This document shows positions 34,424 to 43,818 of a stretch of 64,000 nucleotides of DNA, piece by piece. This DNA comes from [Eubacterium] eligens ATCC 27750 (GTDB lineage Bacteria; Bacillota; Clostridia; Lachnospirales; Lachnospiraceae), in assembly GCF_000146185.1 (NCBI RefSeq), contig NC_012778.1, forward strand, positions 631,001 through 695,000, in the 5' to 3' direction. The notes beneath the pieces are model-generated. The model was not told the DNA's origin. It searched no databases and saw only the letters and a list, made by a program, of their open reading frames with translations. A program made the translations under genes and the position numbers. Each line of letters begins with the position of its first letter. Position 1 is the stretch's first letter.

Positions 34424-34424
34424 T

Positions 34425-34748
34425 TTACTTAAGAAAATCCTCTCTCATAGGATTGAATACATCACAGAGGATTCCTTCTTCAAGACATGTAACACCATGG
34501 GTTACGCCAGAAGGCATGTATACGCTGTCGCCCTGATTAACGATTTTAGTTTCATCACCGATAGTGAATTCAAAGCTTCCCTTAGCAACATAAGTAATCT
34601 GCAGATGCTTGTGGCTATGGAAATTGCCCTTAGAACCTTTTTCAAAATGAATCTCGCACATCATAAGGTCATCAGAGTAGCATAATATTTTTCTTGTAAC
34701 ACCAGGTTCGCAGTTAGTAGCTGTAACATCTTTGTTAAATGTAAACAT
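34425..34748 (-). CDS. kdgF: KdgF-like cupin, pectin degradation
   Basis: A 107-residue single-domain cupin. The first cupin motif is FHSHKHLQITYVAKGSFEF and the second GDSVYMPSGVTHGV, giving three histidines for metal binding. Size and motifs match KdgF, which linearises unsaturated uronates released from pectin or alginate. GAGGTATT precedes the start on the minus strand. It is first in a two-gene operon with the fructuronate reductase. Confidence 0.8.
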   Translation of the reverse strand: MFTFNKDVTATNCEPGVTRKILCYSDDLMMCEIHFEKGSKGNFHSHKHLQITYVAKGSFEFTIGDETKIVNQGDSVYMPSGVTHGVTCLEEGILCDVFNPMREDFLK

Positions 34749-34896
34749 ATATAATACCTCGTTTCTATATTATTGATTGTTTGTATGTATATATTAAACT
34801 TTTACATCAAAAAAAACTAGCATAATTATCAAACTATGTTATATTAAATACAGATATATTGTTTAAACATTTTACATGAAGGGGGTGCACATTAAG

Positions 34897-35361
34897 ATGA
34901 TGATTAACGGCGTTAATGATATGAATAGAAATCTGTCTGTTAATGTAGCAGGTGTTGATACACAGGATATAAGCTCTGCAAGACTTAAAGCAATGAAGCG
35001 TTCCGGACAGGTGGAATGTGAAACATGTGCGAACAGGGAATATAAGGATGGTTCAGATGAAGTAAATGTTTCATTTAAGAGTGCAGCACATATTGACCCG
35101 TCAGCAGCGGCCACAAAGGTTATGGCACATGAACAGGAGCATGTTTCTAATGCGAACAGGAAGGCTGCCAGTAAAGATGGCGAAGTACTGAATGCGACAG
35201 TTACACTTAAAACGGCTGTCTGTCCAGAGTGCGGAAGGTCGTATGTGTCAGGTGGTGTCACAAATACAGCAATTAAATATCCTGCCACATCTTACGGACA
35301 GAACCAGAAATCAGCAGATTATCCTGAATTTGCGGGTAAAAATGTGGATTATGCAGGATAA
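34897..35361 (+). CDS. SprA-related putative metallopeptidase
   Basis: About 154 residues. A conserved HExxH motif occurs in MAHEQEHVSNANRKA, and a CxxC pair in VCPECGRSYVSGG. There is another CxxC in CETCANREYKDGS, followed by SFKSAAH. I recognise this layout as the SprA-related family, whose function is unknown. GGGGGTG lies about ten bases before ATG 34897 and includes the codons of the upstream ATG at 34876, so the later start is preferred. No signal peptide is seen. Confidence 0.7.
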   Translation: MMINGVNDMNRNLSVNVAGVDTQDISSARLKAMKRSGQVECETCANREYKDGSDEVNVSFKSAAHIDPSAAATKVMAHEQEHVSNANRKAASKDGEVLNATVTLKTAVCPECGRSYVSGGVTNTAIKYPATSYGQNQKSADYPEFAGKNVDYAG

Positions 35362-35386
35362 TTGATGTATGAGCGTGGAATAAAGT

Positions 35387-36163
35387 ATGGAAAAAGTAAC
35401 GGAGAATAGTAGTTTTATGTATACAATATGGCTTGTGCTGGCACTTATATGCATGGGATATTATATAGTGTGTGCAACATACGCAGGGGTAGGTTCATCA
35501 TTTATATTTATATGGCTGCTGGGTGCTGTCTTTTTTGGATTAGTATTTGCAGTGAGAGTATTAGAAATCAAAGGAATAATTCATGTGGCAAAGGTCTTAA
35601 GAATTTGCTTTATAGTGATAATGGCAACTGGTGCGTCTCTTTTTATTTTTATAGAAGCACTGATAATTAAAGGAATGATGGCAAAGCCAAAGGATAACTG
35701 TGATTATATAATAGTACTTGGCTGCCAGATAAGAGGTGACCACATAACAAGGTCACTTAAGAACCGGTTAGATGTTGCTGTTTCCTATGCAATAGATAAC
35801 CCTGATACCACAATAATAGTATCAGGCGGCAGGGGAAAAGGTGAAAATACAACAGAAGCATTTGCAATGTATAATTATCTTGTATCTAAAGGAATAGATG
35901 GCTCACGCATAATACAGGAAGATAATTCAACAGATACATCAGAGAATATGAAGTATTCAGTACAATACATAGAGAATACAGATTCACTGGTTGGCATAGT
36001 AACCAACAACTTCCATATAGCAAGAAGCCGCCTTCTTGCCAGACATGCAGGATTAAACAATACCTGTGGAATGCCAGCAGAAAGCGACCATGTACTATTC
36101 ATAAACTATATGGTAAGAGAAGCAATCGGAATAGTAAAAGATTTTGTGTTCGGAAATTTTTAA
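35387..36163 (+). CDS. YdcF/ElyC/SanA family protein (DUF218)
   Basis: A 258-residue membrane protein with three or four N-terminal transmembrane helices (about 10-110) and a DUF218 domain. The domain shows YIIVLGCQIRGDHITRSLKN, IIVSGGRGKGENTTEA, and STDTSENMKYS. Relatives (SanA, ElyC, YdcF) act in envelope integrity or vancomycin tolerance; the reaction is unknown. It follows the SprA-like gene by 25 bases and converges on the patatin gene. Confidence 0.85.
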   Translation: MEKVTENSSFMYTIWLVLALICMGYYIVCATYAGVGSSFIFIWLLGAVFFGLVFAVRVLEIKGIIHVAKVLRICFIVIMATGASLFIFIEALIIKGMMAKPKDNCDYIIVLGCQIRGDHITRSLKNRLDVAVSYAIDNPDTTIIVSGGRGKGENTTEAFAMYNYLVSKGIDGSRIIQEDNSTDTSENMKYSVQYIENTDSLVGIVTNNFHIARSRLLARHAGLNNTCGMPAESDHVLFINYMVREAIGIVKDFVFGNF

Positions 36164-36186
36164 GAATTTATTATTTATATATAAAA

Positions 36187-36309
36187 AAGAAGTACCTGTA
36201 TTTTAGTCTGATAACCAAATTATTACGAACCCGGTGTGCAAATGGCAGCATTTACTTACACAAGGTGAGTAATATCTGAGGTTATCAGACTAAAATACAG
36301 GTATTTCTT
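36187..36309. repeat. 123-bp inverted repeat with a nested hairpin
   Basis: A perfect 24-bp inverted repeat (36193-36216 and 36280-36303, starting TACCTGTATTTTAGTC) is extended by AAGAAG/ATTTCTT. Inside lies a second stem (GTGT-AAATG / CATTT-ACAC, about 36235-36261). It lies between convergent genes and could be a bidirectional terminator, but it is far larger than usual. A miniature mobile element or structured RNA is an alternative. Confidence 0.75.
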
Positions 36310-36317
36310 TACATATA

Positions 36318-37166
36318 TTAATGATAAAACCTCTGTATTTCATTGATTAAAGAATAAGTCTGGTTATATCCATCGTTATACATTGAAAGAATCTTATTAA
36401 AGTCCTTTTCAATCTTTCCAAAGCCCTTGCTTTTAGTAGGGCGGATAACGAGGCAGCGGCCTTCTTTTTCGTAGCGTTCAAGACGCTTTAAGCACCGGTT
36501 GTAACGTTCAGCACGAAGAAGAATATCACGCTGAATTTCAGGATATTTAAGGAAAGCTCTTGCAAGGGTCCGCACTGAACTTGTTGTCTGCTTCTGATAG
36601 CCTGCTTCACGGGTAAGAACAACAACAACTCTGTCACAGCCATCTTCAAATGCTTTTTCAAAAGGTATGGAATCACTTAAACCACCATCAAGGTAAGGTG
36701 TCCCATCAAGATATATAAGAGGAAAAGCCAGTGGGAGAGCACATGTTGCCCGTAAAAGCTGGTTGGTGCGGTCATATCCTGTGAATGTTTTATATTCAGG
36801 TTTTCCGGTGAGTACATTAGTTACAACACATTTGAAAGTACCTTTATATCTGTGAAATGCATCATAATCATAAGGCACAAGTTCATTTGGAATAGTGTCA
36901 AATGTGAAATTAAGCCCATAAAGAGAACGGTTATCCCTGTGTACCATGTTACTAAGTCCCACATAACGTTTATCATTTCTATAATCAATAAGAATCTTTA
37001 AGTTTCTTCCAATCTGTCCTGATGCCATGGATACGCCGTATGCAGCGCCGGCTGATACACCAATCATGTAATCAGGCATAATTTTATTTTCTAACATGGC
37101 ATCCATAACACCGCATGAAAATATGGTTCTGAATGCGCCACCTTCAAATACAATTCCTGTTTTCAT
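36318..37166 (-). CDS. patatin-like phospholipase
   Basis: A 282-residue hydrolase of the patatin (RssA-like) family. It has the oxyanion loop EGGAFRTIFSCG, the nucleophile in GVSAGAAYG, and the catalytic aspartate in DGGLSDSIPFEKA. These proteins are lipid acyl hydrolases acting at the membrane. GAAAGGTCAG before ATG 37166 supports this start; the frame is open to 37199. There is no signal peptide. Confidence 0.88.
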   Translation of the reverse strand: MKTGIVFEGGAFRTIFSCGVMDAMLENKIMPDYMIGVSAGAAYGVSMASGQIGRNLKILIDYRNDKRYVGLSNMVHRDNRSLYGLNFTFDTIPNELVPYDYDAFHRYKGTFKCVVTNVLTGKPEYKTFTGYDRTNQLLRATCALPLAFPLIYLDGTPYLDGGLSDSIPFEKAFEDGCDRVVVVLTREAGYQKQTTSSVRTLARAFLKYPEIQRDILLRAERYNRCLKRLERYEKEGRCLVIRPTKSKGFGKIEKDFNKILSMYNDGYNQTYSLINEIQRFYH

Positions 37167-37412
37167 AATCTGACCTTTCTGAATAATAACTTTATACAAA
37201 ATGTGTATGATATTTTTATAAAAGCATTTACAATGAATTATTGATTATATTTTCGTATTTAATCAGCATATAGTCAATAAAAATCTATGTTTTTGGCTAT
37301 ATTTGTTAAAAATGGGTTGCTTAAAGGCATTTTTTAGTGTACAATTTCTATAAAATATGGGCGGAATTGATATATATGTTTCCCCATATAAGTTGACAAG
37401 GAGACAGAAATA

Positions 37413-38558
37413 ATGGACGCAGTAGTAAAGTATATTGACGGACTTCTGGAAAAAAGCACACCAGATGCTCCTGTATGGAACATTGAAAAGATTAAGCAGG
37501 GCCTTAAGTCAAAGTGGAACTATATTGATGGCTGTATGATTAAAGCAGTTCTTCAGATGTATGACTTAACCAAGGATGAAAAGTATCTTAAGTTTGCAGA
37601 TGATTTTATAGATTACAGAGTCTTTGAAGATGGTACAATAGATGGCTACAGCATTGGTGAGAAGAATATTGATAATGTTAATGCTGGTAAGACTTTATTT
37701 GAATTATATGATCTTACAGGTAAGGAAAAGTATAAGAAGGCAGCAGATTTAGTATATTCACAGATAGAGATTATGCCTAGATGCCAGAATGAAGCAAGAA
37801 GCTTCTGGCATAAGGATATATATCCTAATCAGGTATGGCTTGATGGTCTTTATATGGGACTTCCATTCTATCTTGAATATGAGACAAGATACAATGACAG
37901 AAAGAATTACTCTGATATTTTCGGACAGTTCAAGTTCGTAATTGAGAATATGAGGAATCCTATTAACGGACTTTATTTCCATGCAATGGATACAAGCAGG
38001 GAAGCATTCTGGTGTGATAAGGTTACAGGTTTATCACAGCACAGCTGGTTAAGAGCTATTGGCTGGTATACAATGGCGCTTATTGATACACTTGATCAGG
38101 TTGATAATAAGGACCATAAGTATGATGCTGAATGCAAGATGCTTGAGGATGCATTTAAGGATCTTGTCGATTCAATGCTTAAGTATCAGGATGAGAGTGG
38201 TATGTGGTATCAGGTAGTTAATTATGGTGGTATGGATAAGAACTATCTTGAGACAAGCGGAAGTTCAATTATGGCATATGCACTTCTTAAGGCTATACGT
38301 CTTGGATATCTTTCTGATGATTACGCACAGTATGCCAAGAAAGCAATTGATGGCATCTGTGAAAGATACCTTAAGACTAATGAAGATGGTTCATTATCAC
38401 TCGGTGGTATCTGTCTTGTTGCAGGACTTGGTGGTAATGGAAGAAGACCTGGTACATATGACTATTATATGTCAGAGCCAATCGTAGAAGATGATGCCAA
38501 GGGTGTAGGACCATTCCTTCTTGCATATACAGAGCTTTTAAGATACGAGAATAAATAA
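37413..38558 (+). CDS. GH105 unsaturated rhamnogalacturonyl hydrolase
   Basis: A 381-residue (alpha/alpha)6-barrel enzyme of families GH88/GH105. It has YIDGCMIKAVLQMYDLTKDE, NVNAGKTLFELYDLTGKEKY, WLDGLYMGLPF, and SQHSWLRAIGWYTMALID. Such enzymes remove the terminal unsaturated galacturonate from oligosaccharides made by pectin lyases. There is no signal peptide, so it works in the cytoplasm on imported oligomers. AAGGAGA precedes the ATG. A terminator follows. Confidence 0.9.
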   Translation: MDAVVKYIDGLLEKSTPDAPVWNIEKIKQGLKSKWNYIDGCMIKAVLQMYDLTKDEKYLKFADDFIDYRVFEDGTIDGYSIGEKNIDNVNAGKTLFELYDLTGKEKYKKAADLVYSQIEIMPRCQNEARSFWHKDIYPNQVWLDGLYMGLPFYLEYETRYNDRKNYSDIFGQFKFVIENMRNPINGLYFHAMDTSREAFWCDKVTGLSQHSWLRAIGWYTMALIDTLDQVDNKDHKYDAECKMLEDAFKDLVDSMLKYQDESGMWYQVVNYGGMDKNYLETSGSSIMAYALLKAIRLGYLSDDYAQYAKKAIDGICERYLKTNEDGSLSLGGICLVAGLGGNGRRPGTYDYYMSEPIVEDDAKGVGPFLLAYTELLRYENK

Positions 38559-38580
38559 CAGGCAGAATAGAGAACATAAT

Positions 38581-38621
38581 AAAACGGGGTCTTACAGCAT
38601 ATGTCTGGGACTCCGTTTTTT
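38581..38621 (+). terminator. terminator after the GH105 gene
   Basis: AAAACGGGGT and ACTCCGTTTT pair over 10 bp with one G-U, followed by T6. Confidence 0.8.
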
Positions 38622-38643
38622 ATATATCTGAAGGAGATTAATT

Positions 38644-38982
38644 ATGAAGAAACCATATATAACATTGGAAGAAGCACTTGCAGCAAGAGAAGAAGGAAGG
38701 AGAAGCGTTAAATTCCTTACAGAGGCTAATGGATGTATCAATGGCTGTTGTTCAGGAGTTACAATATGTTCAGAAACAGAGTTTAATCCAGATCCTGGAT
38801 TTCATGATGACCAGGAGGGATTTTTTGTGTTGGAAGGAAATGGATTTGTCAGGCTTGACAACGAAGAGTTTGAGGTTAAAGCGGGGGATTCATTCATAGC
38901 ATTACCGGGTGTAAGACATACAATGAAAACGGTAGATTCAGAAAAGCCATTGAAGGTTTTCTGGTTTCATAGTGGAATCTGA
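38644..38982 (+). CDS. cupin-domain protein
   Basis: A 112-residue small cupin. The second half has GFHDDQEGFFVLEGNGFVRL and DSFIALPGVRHTMKT, the two cupin strands, with fewer histidines than KdgF. CINGCCSGVTIC near the start is cysteine-rich and unusual. It follows the GH105 gene after a terminator, with AAGGAG before the ATG. A role in sugar metabolism or as a sensor is possible; the substrate is unknown. Confidence 0.75.
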   Translation: MKKPYITLEEALAAREEGRRSVKFLTEANGCINGCCSGVTICSETEFNPDPGFHDDQEGFFVLEGNGFVRLDNEEFEVKAGDSFIALPGVRHTMKTVDSEKPLKVFWFHSGI

Positions 38983-39020
38983 CCAGATATATTTTGCGGC
39001 TGGCTTGATGGGGAGCCGAT

Positions 39021-39524
39021 ATGGAGGTTGCAATGTTTGATGAACTAAGCAGTGAAGATGAGAAGAAGAAATGGCTGTTTAAAGAGAATATAAGGCTGCA
39101 GGAATTAAGCAGAAATCTGGAAGATGAGAGAAAACTCATTGAGATTCAGATGGGAATGCTTCAGAGACAGCAGAGTAAGAATATGCTGCTAAAGAAACAG
39201 CTTGAGAGTCAGAGAGATTTATTTGAACAAAAATGGAATATTCTGGAAAGGGAAACAAGACAGCTTGCAATTGATAAAGATAAGTTCGAGCGGGAAAAGC
39301 TTATATATAAGGACAAGGTTTACCGTGAGGCAAGGCGCAGTATGTCCAATGCTGAAAATGTAAAGATATTCTTTAAGGGTGTTGAGGATACAGCATCCTT
39401 AAAAAAGCGTTATAAGGCGCTTTTAAAGATATATCATCCTGATAATATGCATGGAGATAAAGAACTTTTACAGGCAATTAATACAGAATATGAAAGATTA
39501 TCAAGATTTTATCTTGGAACATAA
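39021..39524 (+). CDS. coiled-coil protein with C-terminal J-domain
   Basis: A 167-residue protein. The first 110 residues are highly charged with heptad-like spacing (a coiled coil), and the last 50 form a J-domain with RYKALLKIYHPDN, containing the HPD motif that stimulates DnaK. Most J-proteins have the J-domain at the N terminus, so this order is less common. Starts at 39021 (GGGGAG upstream) and 39033 (GGAGG upstream) are both possible. Confidence 0.75.
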   Translation: MEVAMFDELSSEDEKKKWLFKENIRLQELSRNLEDERKLIEIQMGMLQRQQSKNMLLKKQLESQRDLFEQKWNILERETRQLAIDKDKFEREKLIYKDKVYREARRSMSNAENVKIFFKGVEDTASLKKRYKALLKIYHPDNMHGDKELLQAINTEYERLSRFYLGT

Positions 39525-39542
39525 TAAAAAATGATGTATAAT
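39514..39542 (+). promoter_or_regulatory. promoter of dapL
   Basis: TTGGAA (39514-39519) and TATAAT (39537-39542) are 17 bp apart. The -35 box lies inside the end of the upstream J-domain gene. Confidence 0.55.
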
Positions 39543-39586
39543 AAGCGTTAGTTTTGTAAAACAAGGCAGAAAATAAGGAGGAATAT

Positions 39587-40801
39587 ATGTTTAAGATTAA
39601 CGATAATTATTTAAAGCTTCCAGGAAGCTATTTATTTTCAACAATCGGTAAGAAAGTAGCAGCTTATCAGCAGGCTAATCCAGATAAGGAAATCATCAGA
39701 CTTGGTATTGGCGATGTTACACAGCCATTAGCACCGGCAGTAATTGATGCATTACATAAGTCAGTTGACGAGATGGGACATGCCGAGACTTTCCACGGAT
39801 ATGCACCAGATCTTGGATATGAATTCTTAAGAAGTGCAATTGCAGACCATGATTACAAGAAGCGCGGATGTGATATATCAGCAGATGAGATATTCGTATC
39901 AGATGGAGCAAAGTCTGATTCAGGTAATATCGGAGATATCTTCTCAGTAGATAATAAGATTGCAGTATGTGACCCTGTATATCCTGTATATGTTGATACT
40001 AATGCAATGGCAGGAAGAACAGGAGATTATATTCCAGAGAAGCAGGCATGGAGTAATGTTGTTTATATGCCTTGTACAGCAGAGACTAACTTTGCACCAG
40101 AACTTCCAAAAGAAACACCAGATATTATATATCTCTGCTTCCCTAACAATCCAACAGGTTCAACAATCACTAAGGACGAACTTCAGAAGTGGGTTGATTA
40201 TGCTAATAAGGTTGGTGCTGTTATTATCTATGATGCAGCATATGAAGCATACATTTCAGAACCAGATGTTCCTCATACAATATATGAGTGTGAAGGTGCA
40301 AGAACATGTGCAATCGAACTCAGGTCATTCTCTAAGAATGCAGGATTTACAGGTGTAAGACTTGGCTTCACAGTTATTCCTAAGGATCTTAAGTGTGGAG
40401 ATGTAACACTTCACAGCCTCTGGGCAAGAAGACATGGAACTAAGTTTAACGGAGCTCCTTACATTGTACAGAGAGCAGGCGAGGCAGTTTATTCAGAAGC
40501 TGGACAGAAGCAGACAGGTGAGCAGATTGCTTACTACATGAACAATGCAAAGACAATTCTTGAAGGACTTAAGTCAGCAGGATATACAGTATCAGGTGGT
40601 GTTAATGCACCATATATCTGGTTAAAGACTCCAGATAAGATGACAAGCTGGGAATTCTTCGATTACCTTCTTGAAAAGGCTAATGTTGTTGGTACACCAG
40701 GTTCAGGATTCGGACCAAGTGGTGAAGGATACTTCAGACTGACAGCATTTGGTTCATACGAGAACACAGTTAAGGCACTTGAAAGAATCAAGGCGCTTTA
40801 A
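39587..40801 (+). CDS. dapL: LL-diaminopimelate aminotransferase
   Basis: A 404-residue PLP aminotransferase. The N terminus reads [19 protein letters not shown] with [11 protein letters not shown], typical of DapL. Other marks are [13 protein letters not shown], the YDAAYEA aspartate region and the lysine in [17 protein letters not shown]. DapL converts tetrahydrodipicolinate directly to LL-diaminopimelate for lysine and peptidoglycan synthesis. TAAGGAGGAA precedes the ATG. It appears to be a single-gene unit with its own promoter and terminator. Confidence 0.93.
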   Translation: MFKINDNYLKLPGSYLFSTIGKKVAAYQQANPDKEIIRLGIGDVTQPLAPAVIDALHKSVDEMGHAETFHGYAPDLGYEFLRSAIADHDYKKRGCDISADEIFVSDGAKSDSGNIGDIFSVDNKIAVCDPVYPVYVDTNAMAGRTGDYIPEKQAWSNVVYMPCTAETNFAPELPKETPDIIYLCFPNNPTGSTITKDELQKWVDYANKVGAVIIYDAAYEAYISEPDVPHTIYECEGARTCAIELRSFSKNAGFTGVRLGFTVIPKDLKCGDVTLHSLWARRHGTKFNGAPYIVQRAGEAVYSEAGQKQTGEQIAYYMNNAKTILEGLKSAGYTVSGGVNAPYIWLKTPDKMTSWEFFDYLLEKANVVGTPGSGFGPSGEGYFRLTAFGSYENTVKALERIKAL

Positions 40802-40833
40802 TCAGTAATATAATAGGTATTAATAATAAAAAT

Positions 40834-40875
40834 GCTGTGCGTTAACAAGATGATGTTAATGCACAGCTTTTTTTA
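40834..40875. terminator. bidirectional terminator between dapL and the CBS transporter gene
   Basis: GCTGTGCGTTAAC and GTTAATGCACAGC form a 13-bp stem with one mismatch, followed by T8 on the plus strand and by T runs on the minus strand. Confidence 0.85.
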
Positions 40876-40880
40876 TAAAA

Positions 40881-42164
40881 TTAATTAGCTTTTTTAGTTT
40901 CGTCTTTCTTCTCAGGTATAATCTTTACAATAACAGATTCAGCTCTGTTAGAAGCAACCTTTTCGACAAACATCCAGACATTACCAACAGTGATTTTATC
41001 ACCGGCTTTAGGAAGTCTGTCAAGTCTTTCAACGATAAGTCCACCAACTGAATCGTTATCTTCCGACTCGAGCTTAGTACCAAGCTCATCGTTTAAATCG
41101 TCAAGCTTAAATGAGCCATCAACTCTGTATGTAGTATCATTAATCTTAGATAAAGCTTCCTTTTCGTCAGTATCATATTCATCACGAATTTCACCAACAA
41201 TCTCTTCAAGCAGGTCTTCGGTAGTAATCATTCCTGATGTTGTTCCATATTCACTAAGGACAATGGCAATGCTTGTTGAACTTAACTGCATTTCCTTAAA
41301 CAGGTCAGAAGTATTCTTCTGCTCAAATGTAAAGAATGGCTTTCTGATAATGTTCCTTATGTTAAATGTATCGTTATCAGAAGGATTGACAATTAAATCC
41401 TTAATATTAAGAATGCCAATTACATTATCAGGTGTATTCTCATAAATAGGAATACGTGTATACATTGTCTGCCTGAACAGAGAAATTATATCATCATATG
41501 ATGAGCTGACATCAGCAAGAGTCATATCAATCCTTGGAATCATAACATCTTTAGCTGTTGAATCACCAAAATCAAAAAGGTTATTAATGATTTTCTTTTC
41601 ATTAGATTCAATTACACCTTCCTGCTGGCTTACATTAACAATGGTTCGTATCTCATCCTCAGTAAATATATCTTTCTTCTTGTTATTGTCAATTCTTAAT
41701 AACCATAAGAAGAAGCCTGCAAGGTGGTCTACTATGAATATAACAGGTGTAAGAACAATCATAAGCACCCATATTATAGGAGCATAAGCCATTGCCATAT
41801 TAGTGGCATACATGTTGGCTGTATTCTTAGGTGTAATCTCACCAAATATAAGAACAAGAAGCGTAAGAACACCGGTAACAATACCTGTCGCTTTATTACC
41901 CCATACACTGATTGTAAATGATGTAGCTAATGCAGAACAGCTGATATTGACTATGTTATTGCCAATAAGAACAGCAGAGAGCATCTTTGCCGGCTGGTCA
42001 ATAATCTTAATTACAAGAGCAGCCCTCTTATTACCCTCTTCAACTAAAGACAGCACTTTGATTCTGTTCACAGTGATAAATGAAGTCTCTGCAGATGAGA
42101 AAAATGCTGATAAAACCAATAAAATAACAATTGCAATAAGTTGGATGATACTATCCGTATCCAA
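40881..42164 (-). CDS. CNNM/CorC-like transporter (hemolysin family)
   Basis: A 427-residue protein. A DUF21/CNNM transmembrane domain with four helices (residues about 1-190) begins with AFFSSAETSFITVNRIK. Two CBS domains follow (about 205-330, with KDVMIPRIDM and TSGMITTEDLLEEIVGEI), then a CorC_HlyC domain. Relatives export Mg2+ or Co2+ or regulate their flux. Together with MgtE it could control magnesium, but the two genes are 11 kb apart. GGAGGGATTTTT precedes the minus-strand start. Confidence 0.88.
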   Translation of the reverse strand: MDTDSIIQLIAIVILLVLSAFFSSAETSFITVNRIKVLSLVEEGNKRAALVIKIIDQPAKMLSAVLIGNNIVNISCSALATSFTISVWGNKATGIVTGVLTLLVLIFGEITPKNTANMYATNMAMAYAPIIWVLMIVLTPVIFIVDHLAGFFLWLLRIDNNKKKDIFTEDEIRTIVNVSQQEGVIESNEKKIINNLFDFGDSTAKDVMIPRIDMTLADVSSSYDDIISLFRQTMYTRIPIYENTPDNVIGILNIKDLIVNPSDNDTFNIRNIIRKPFFTFEQKNTSDLFKEMQLSSTSIAIVLSEYGTTSGMITTEDLLEEIVGEIRDEYDTDEKEALSKINDTTYRVDGSFKLDDLNDELGTKLESEDNDSVGGLIVERLDRLPKAGDKITVGNVWMFVEKVASNRAESVIVKIIPEKKDETKKAN

Positions 42165-42316
42165 GAAAAATCCCTCCAGTCATAAAATTAAAATATTTCT
42201 TTTCATTCTACAGTACGCACATTGTGCCGTCAAGTGCTATTAAAGAAAACAGGAGATAATCATAAGATAACATTTTTAATCATACAATTAATAAAAAGAG
42301 GACAACAAGGAAATCA

Positions 42317-42673
42317 ATGGATTATATAAGAAAAATGGTGAAATCTCTTATTGCAGGATATGTAATAACGCTGCTTATGCTCGGACTTCTTACATATCTT
42401 ATGAAAAAATTTATACTTGATGAAAAAGCAGTTGATAATATTATATTTGGAATATATGTGGCAGGAAGCTTTACTGGTGCAATGCTTAGTGCATGGATGA
42501 TAAAAAGGAGGAGAGTGGCTGCAGGAATTATATATGGAGCAGTGTATATTACAGTGTTATTGGTAATAGCTGCAATAATGAAGAAACAGGCACCGGACAG
42601 TAGTAATAATATCGCCATGTCAGTAGCTGCATGTGTGGCTGCAGGGGCATTTGGTGGATTTTTCAGTCCATAA
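42317..42673 (+). CDS. TIGR04086-like four-helix membrane protein
   Basis: A 118-residue protein with four predicted transmembrane helices (YVITLLMLGLLTYLM, IYVAGSFTGAMLSAWMIK, AGIIYGAVYITVLLVIAAI, VAACVAAGAFGGFF). Length and the glycine-rich helix pattern fit TIGR04086, a Firmicute family of unknown role. The ribosome site is weak (AACAAGGAAATC). It stands divergent from the CBS transporter gene. Confidence 0.65.
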   Translation: MDYIRKMVKSLIAGYVITLLMLGLLTYLMKKFILDEKAVDNIIFGIYVAGSFTGAMLSAWMIKRRRVAAGIIYGAVYITVLLVIAAIMKKQAPDSSNNIAMSVAACVAAGAFGGFFSP

Positions 42674-42748
42674 TGTGGGTAATGATAATAACAAATAATT
42701 TTTTTGTGAAAAATTTTAAAAAATAAAAAAGGAAAAACACATGTTTTG

Positions 42749-42777
42749 TTGAATAATTAAATTGTGAGCTTTAAAAT
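42749..42777 (+). promoter_or_regulatory. promoter of dgt-dnaG-rpoD
   Basis: TTGAAT (42749-42754) and TAAAAT (42772-42777) are 17 bp apart, 30 bases before dgt. Confidence 0.55.
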
Positions 42778-42806
42778 TAGTGTTTCAGTGCGGGAGGCAC
42801 ATACAG

Positions 42807-43814
42807 ATGAACATTAGAGAGGAACAGGAAAAGAGGGAACATCTGATATTCAGCCCATATGCAAGCTTTTCTGACGAGTCAAGAGGACGCGACAGAGATG
42901 AAGAACCATGTCCTATGAGGACTATATATCAGAGAGACAGAGACAGAATTATTCATTGTAAGACATTCAGGCGTTTAAAGCATAAGACTCAGGTGTTTCT
43001 TGCACCAGAGGGAGACCATTATAGAACAAGACTGACTCATACCTTAGAGGTTGCCCAGATTGCAAGAAGTATAGCAAGGGCACTTAATCTTAATGAAGAT
43101 CTGACAGAAGCTATTGCATTGGGGCATGACCTTGGACATACACCTTTTGGACATGCAGGTGAGAGAACACTTAATTCTTTATGTCCAATGGGATTTGCTC
43201 ATTACAAACAGAGTATAAGAGTTGTTGAATTTCTTGAAAAGGATGGTCAGGGACTTAATCTTACATGGGAAGTGCGTGATGGAATATTGAATCATAGAAC
43301 ATCAGGCAATCCATCAACTCTTGAAGGAAAAGCAGTAAGACTATCAGATAAGATAGCGTATATTAATCATGATATAGATGATGGAATAAGAGCAGGGATA
43401 TTGAAGGAAAGCGACATTCCTTCAGAATATACTGATGTTCTTGGTAATTCAACCAAGGAAAGACTTAATACCATGATTAGCGATATTATAATGAACAGCA
43501 TAGGAAAGAATGATCTTGTAATGTCAGAGCCTGTACATAAAGCAATGACAGAATTAAGAAAATTCATGTTTGAAAGTCTGTATCTTAATCCGACAGCTAA
43601 AAGTGAGGAAGCGAAAGCAGATAAGCTGATAACAGAATTGTACAGATACTATGTTGCGAATACAGACAAACTGCCGGATACATATAAGAGATTTATAACA
43701 GAATTTGACGAAAGACCGGAGCAGGTTGTGTGTGATTATATAGCTGGCATGAGTGACCAGTATTCAATAAGTAAGTTTCAGGAAATCTTTGTACCAAAGG
43801 CCTGGAAGGGATGA
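42807..43814 (+). CDS. dgt: deoxyguanosine triphosphate triphosphohydrolase-like protein
   Basis: A 335-residue HD-domain hydrolase. Metal ligands lie in RTRLTHTLEVAQIARSIARA and LGHDLGHTPFGHAGE; the start has RTIYQRDRDRIIHCKTFRRL. Such enzymes cut dNTPs to nucleoside and triphosphate. GGGAGG before ATG 42807 is clear. dgt just before dnaG and rpoD is a common clostridial arrangement. dnaG starts four bases after its stop. Confidence 0.9.
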   Translation: MNIREEQEKREHLIFSPYASFSDESRGRDRDEEPCPMRTIYQRDRDRIIHCKTFRRLKHKTQVFLAPEGDHYRTRLTHTLEVAQIARSIARALNLNEDLTEAIALGHDLGHTPFGHAGERTLNSLCPMGFAHYKQSIRVVEFLEKDGQGLNLTWEVRDGILNHRTSGNPSTLEGKAVRLSDKIAYINHDIDDGIRAGILKESDIPSEYTDVLGNSTKERLNTMISDIIMNSIGKNDLVMSEPVHKAMTELRKFMFESLYLNPTAKSEEAKADKLITELYRYYVANTDKLPDTYKRFITEFDERPEQVVCDYIAGMSDQYSISKFQEIFVPKAWKG

Positions 43815-43818
43815 AGTA

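Noticed and set aside
34230..34685. 151-codon plus-strand ORF across uxuB and kdgF
   Set aside because: It runs antisense over two recognised genes and has no ribosome site.
41803..42243. 146-codon plus-strand ORF opposite the CBS transporter gene
   Set aside because: It is antisense to a well-recognised membrane protein and lacks a start signal.
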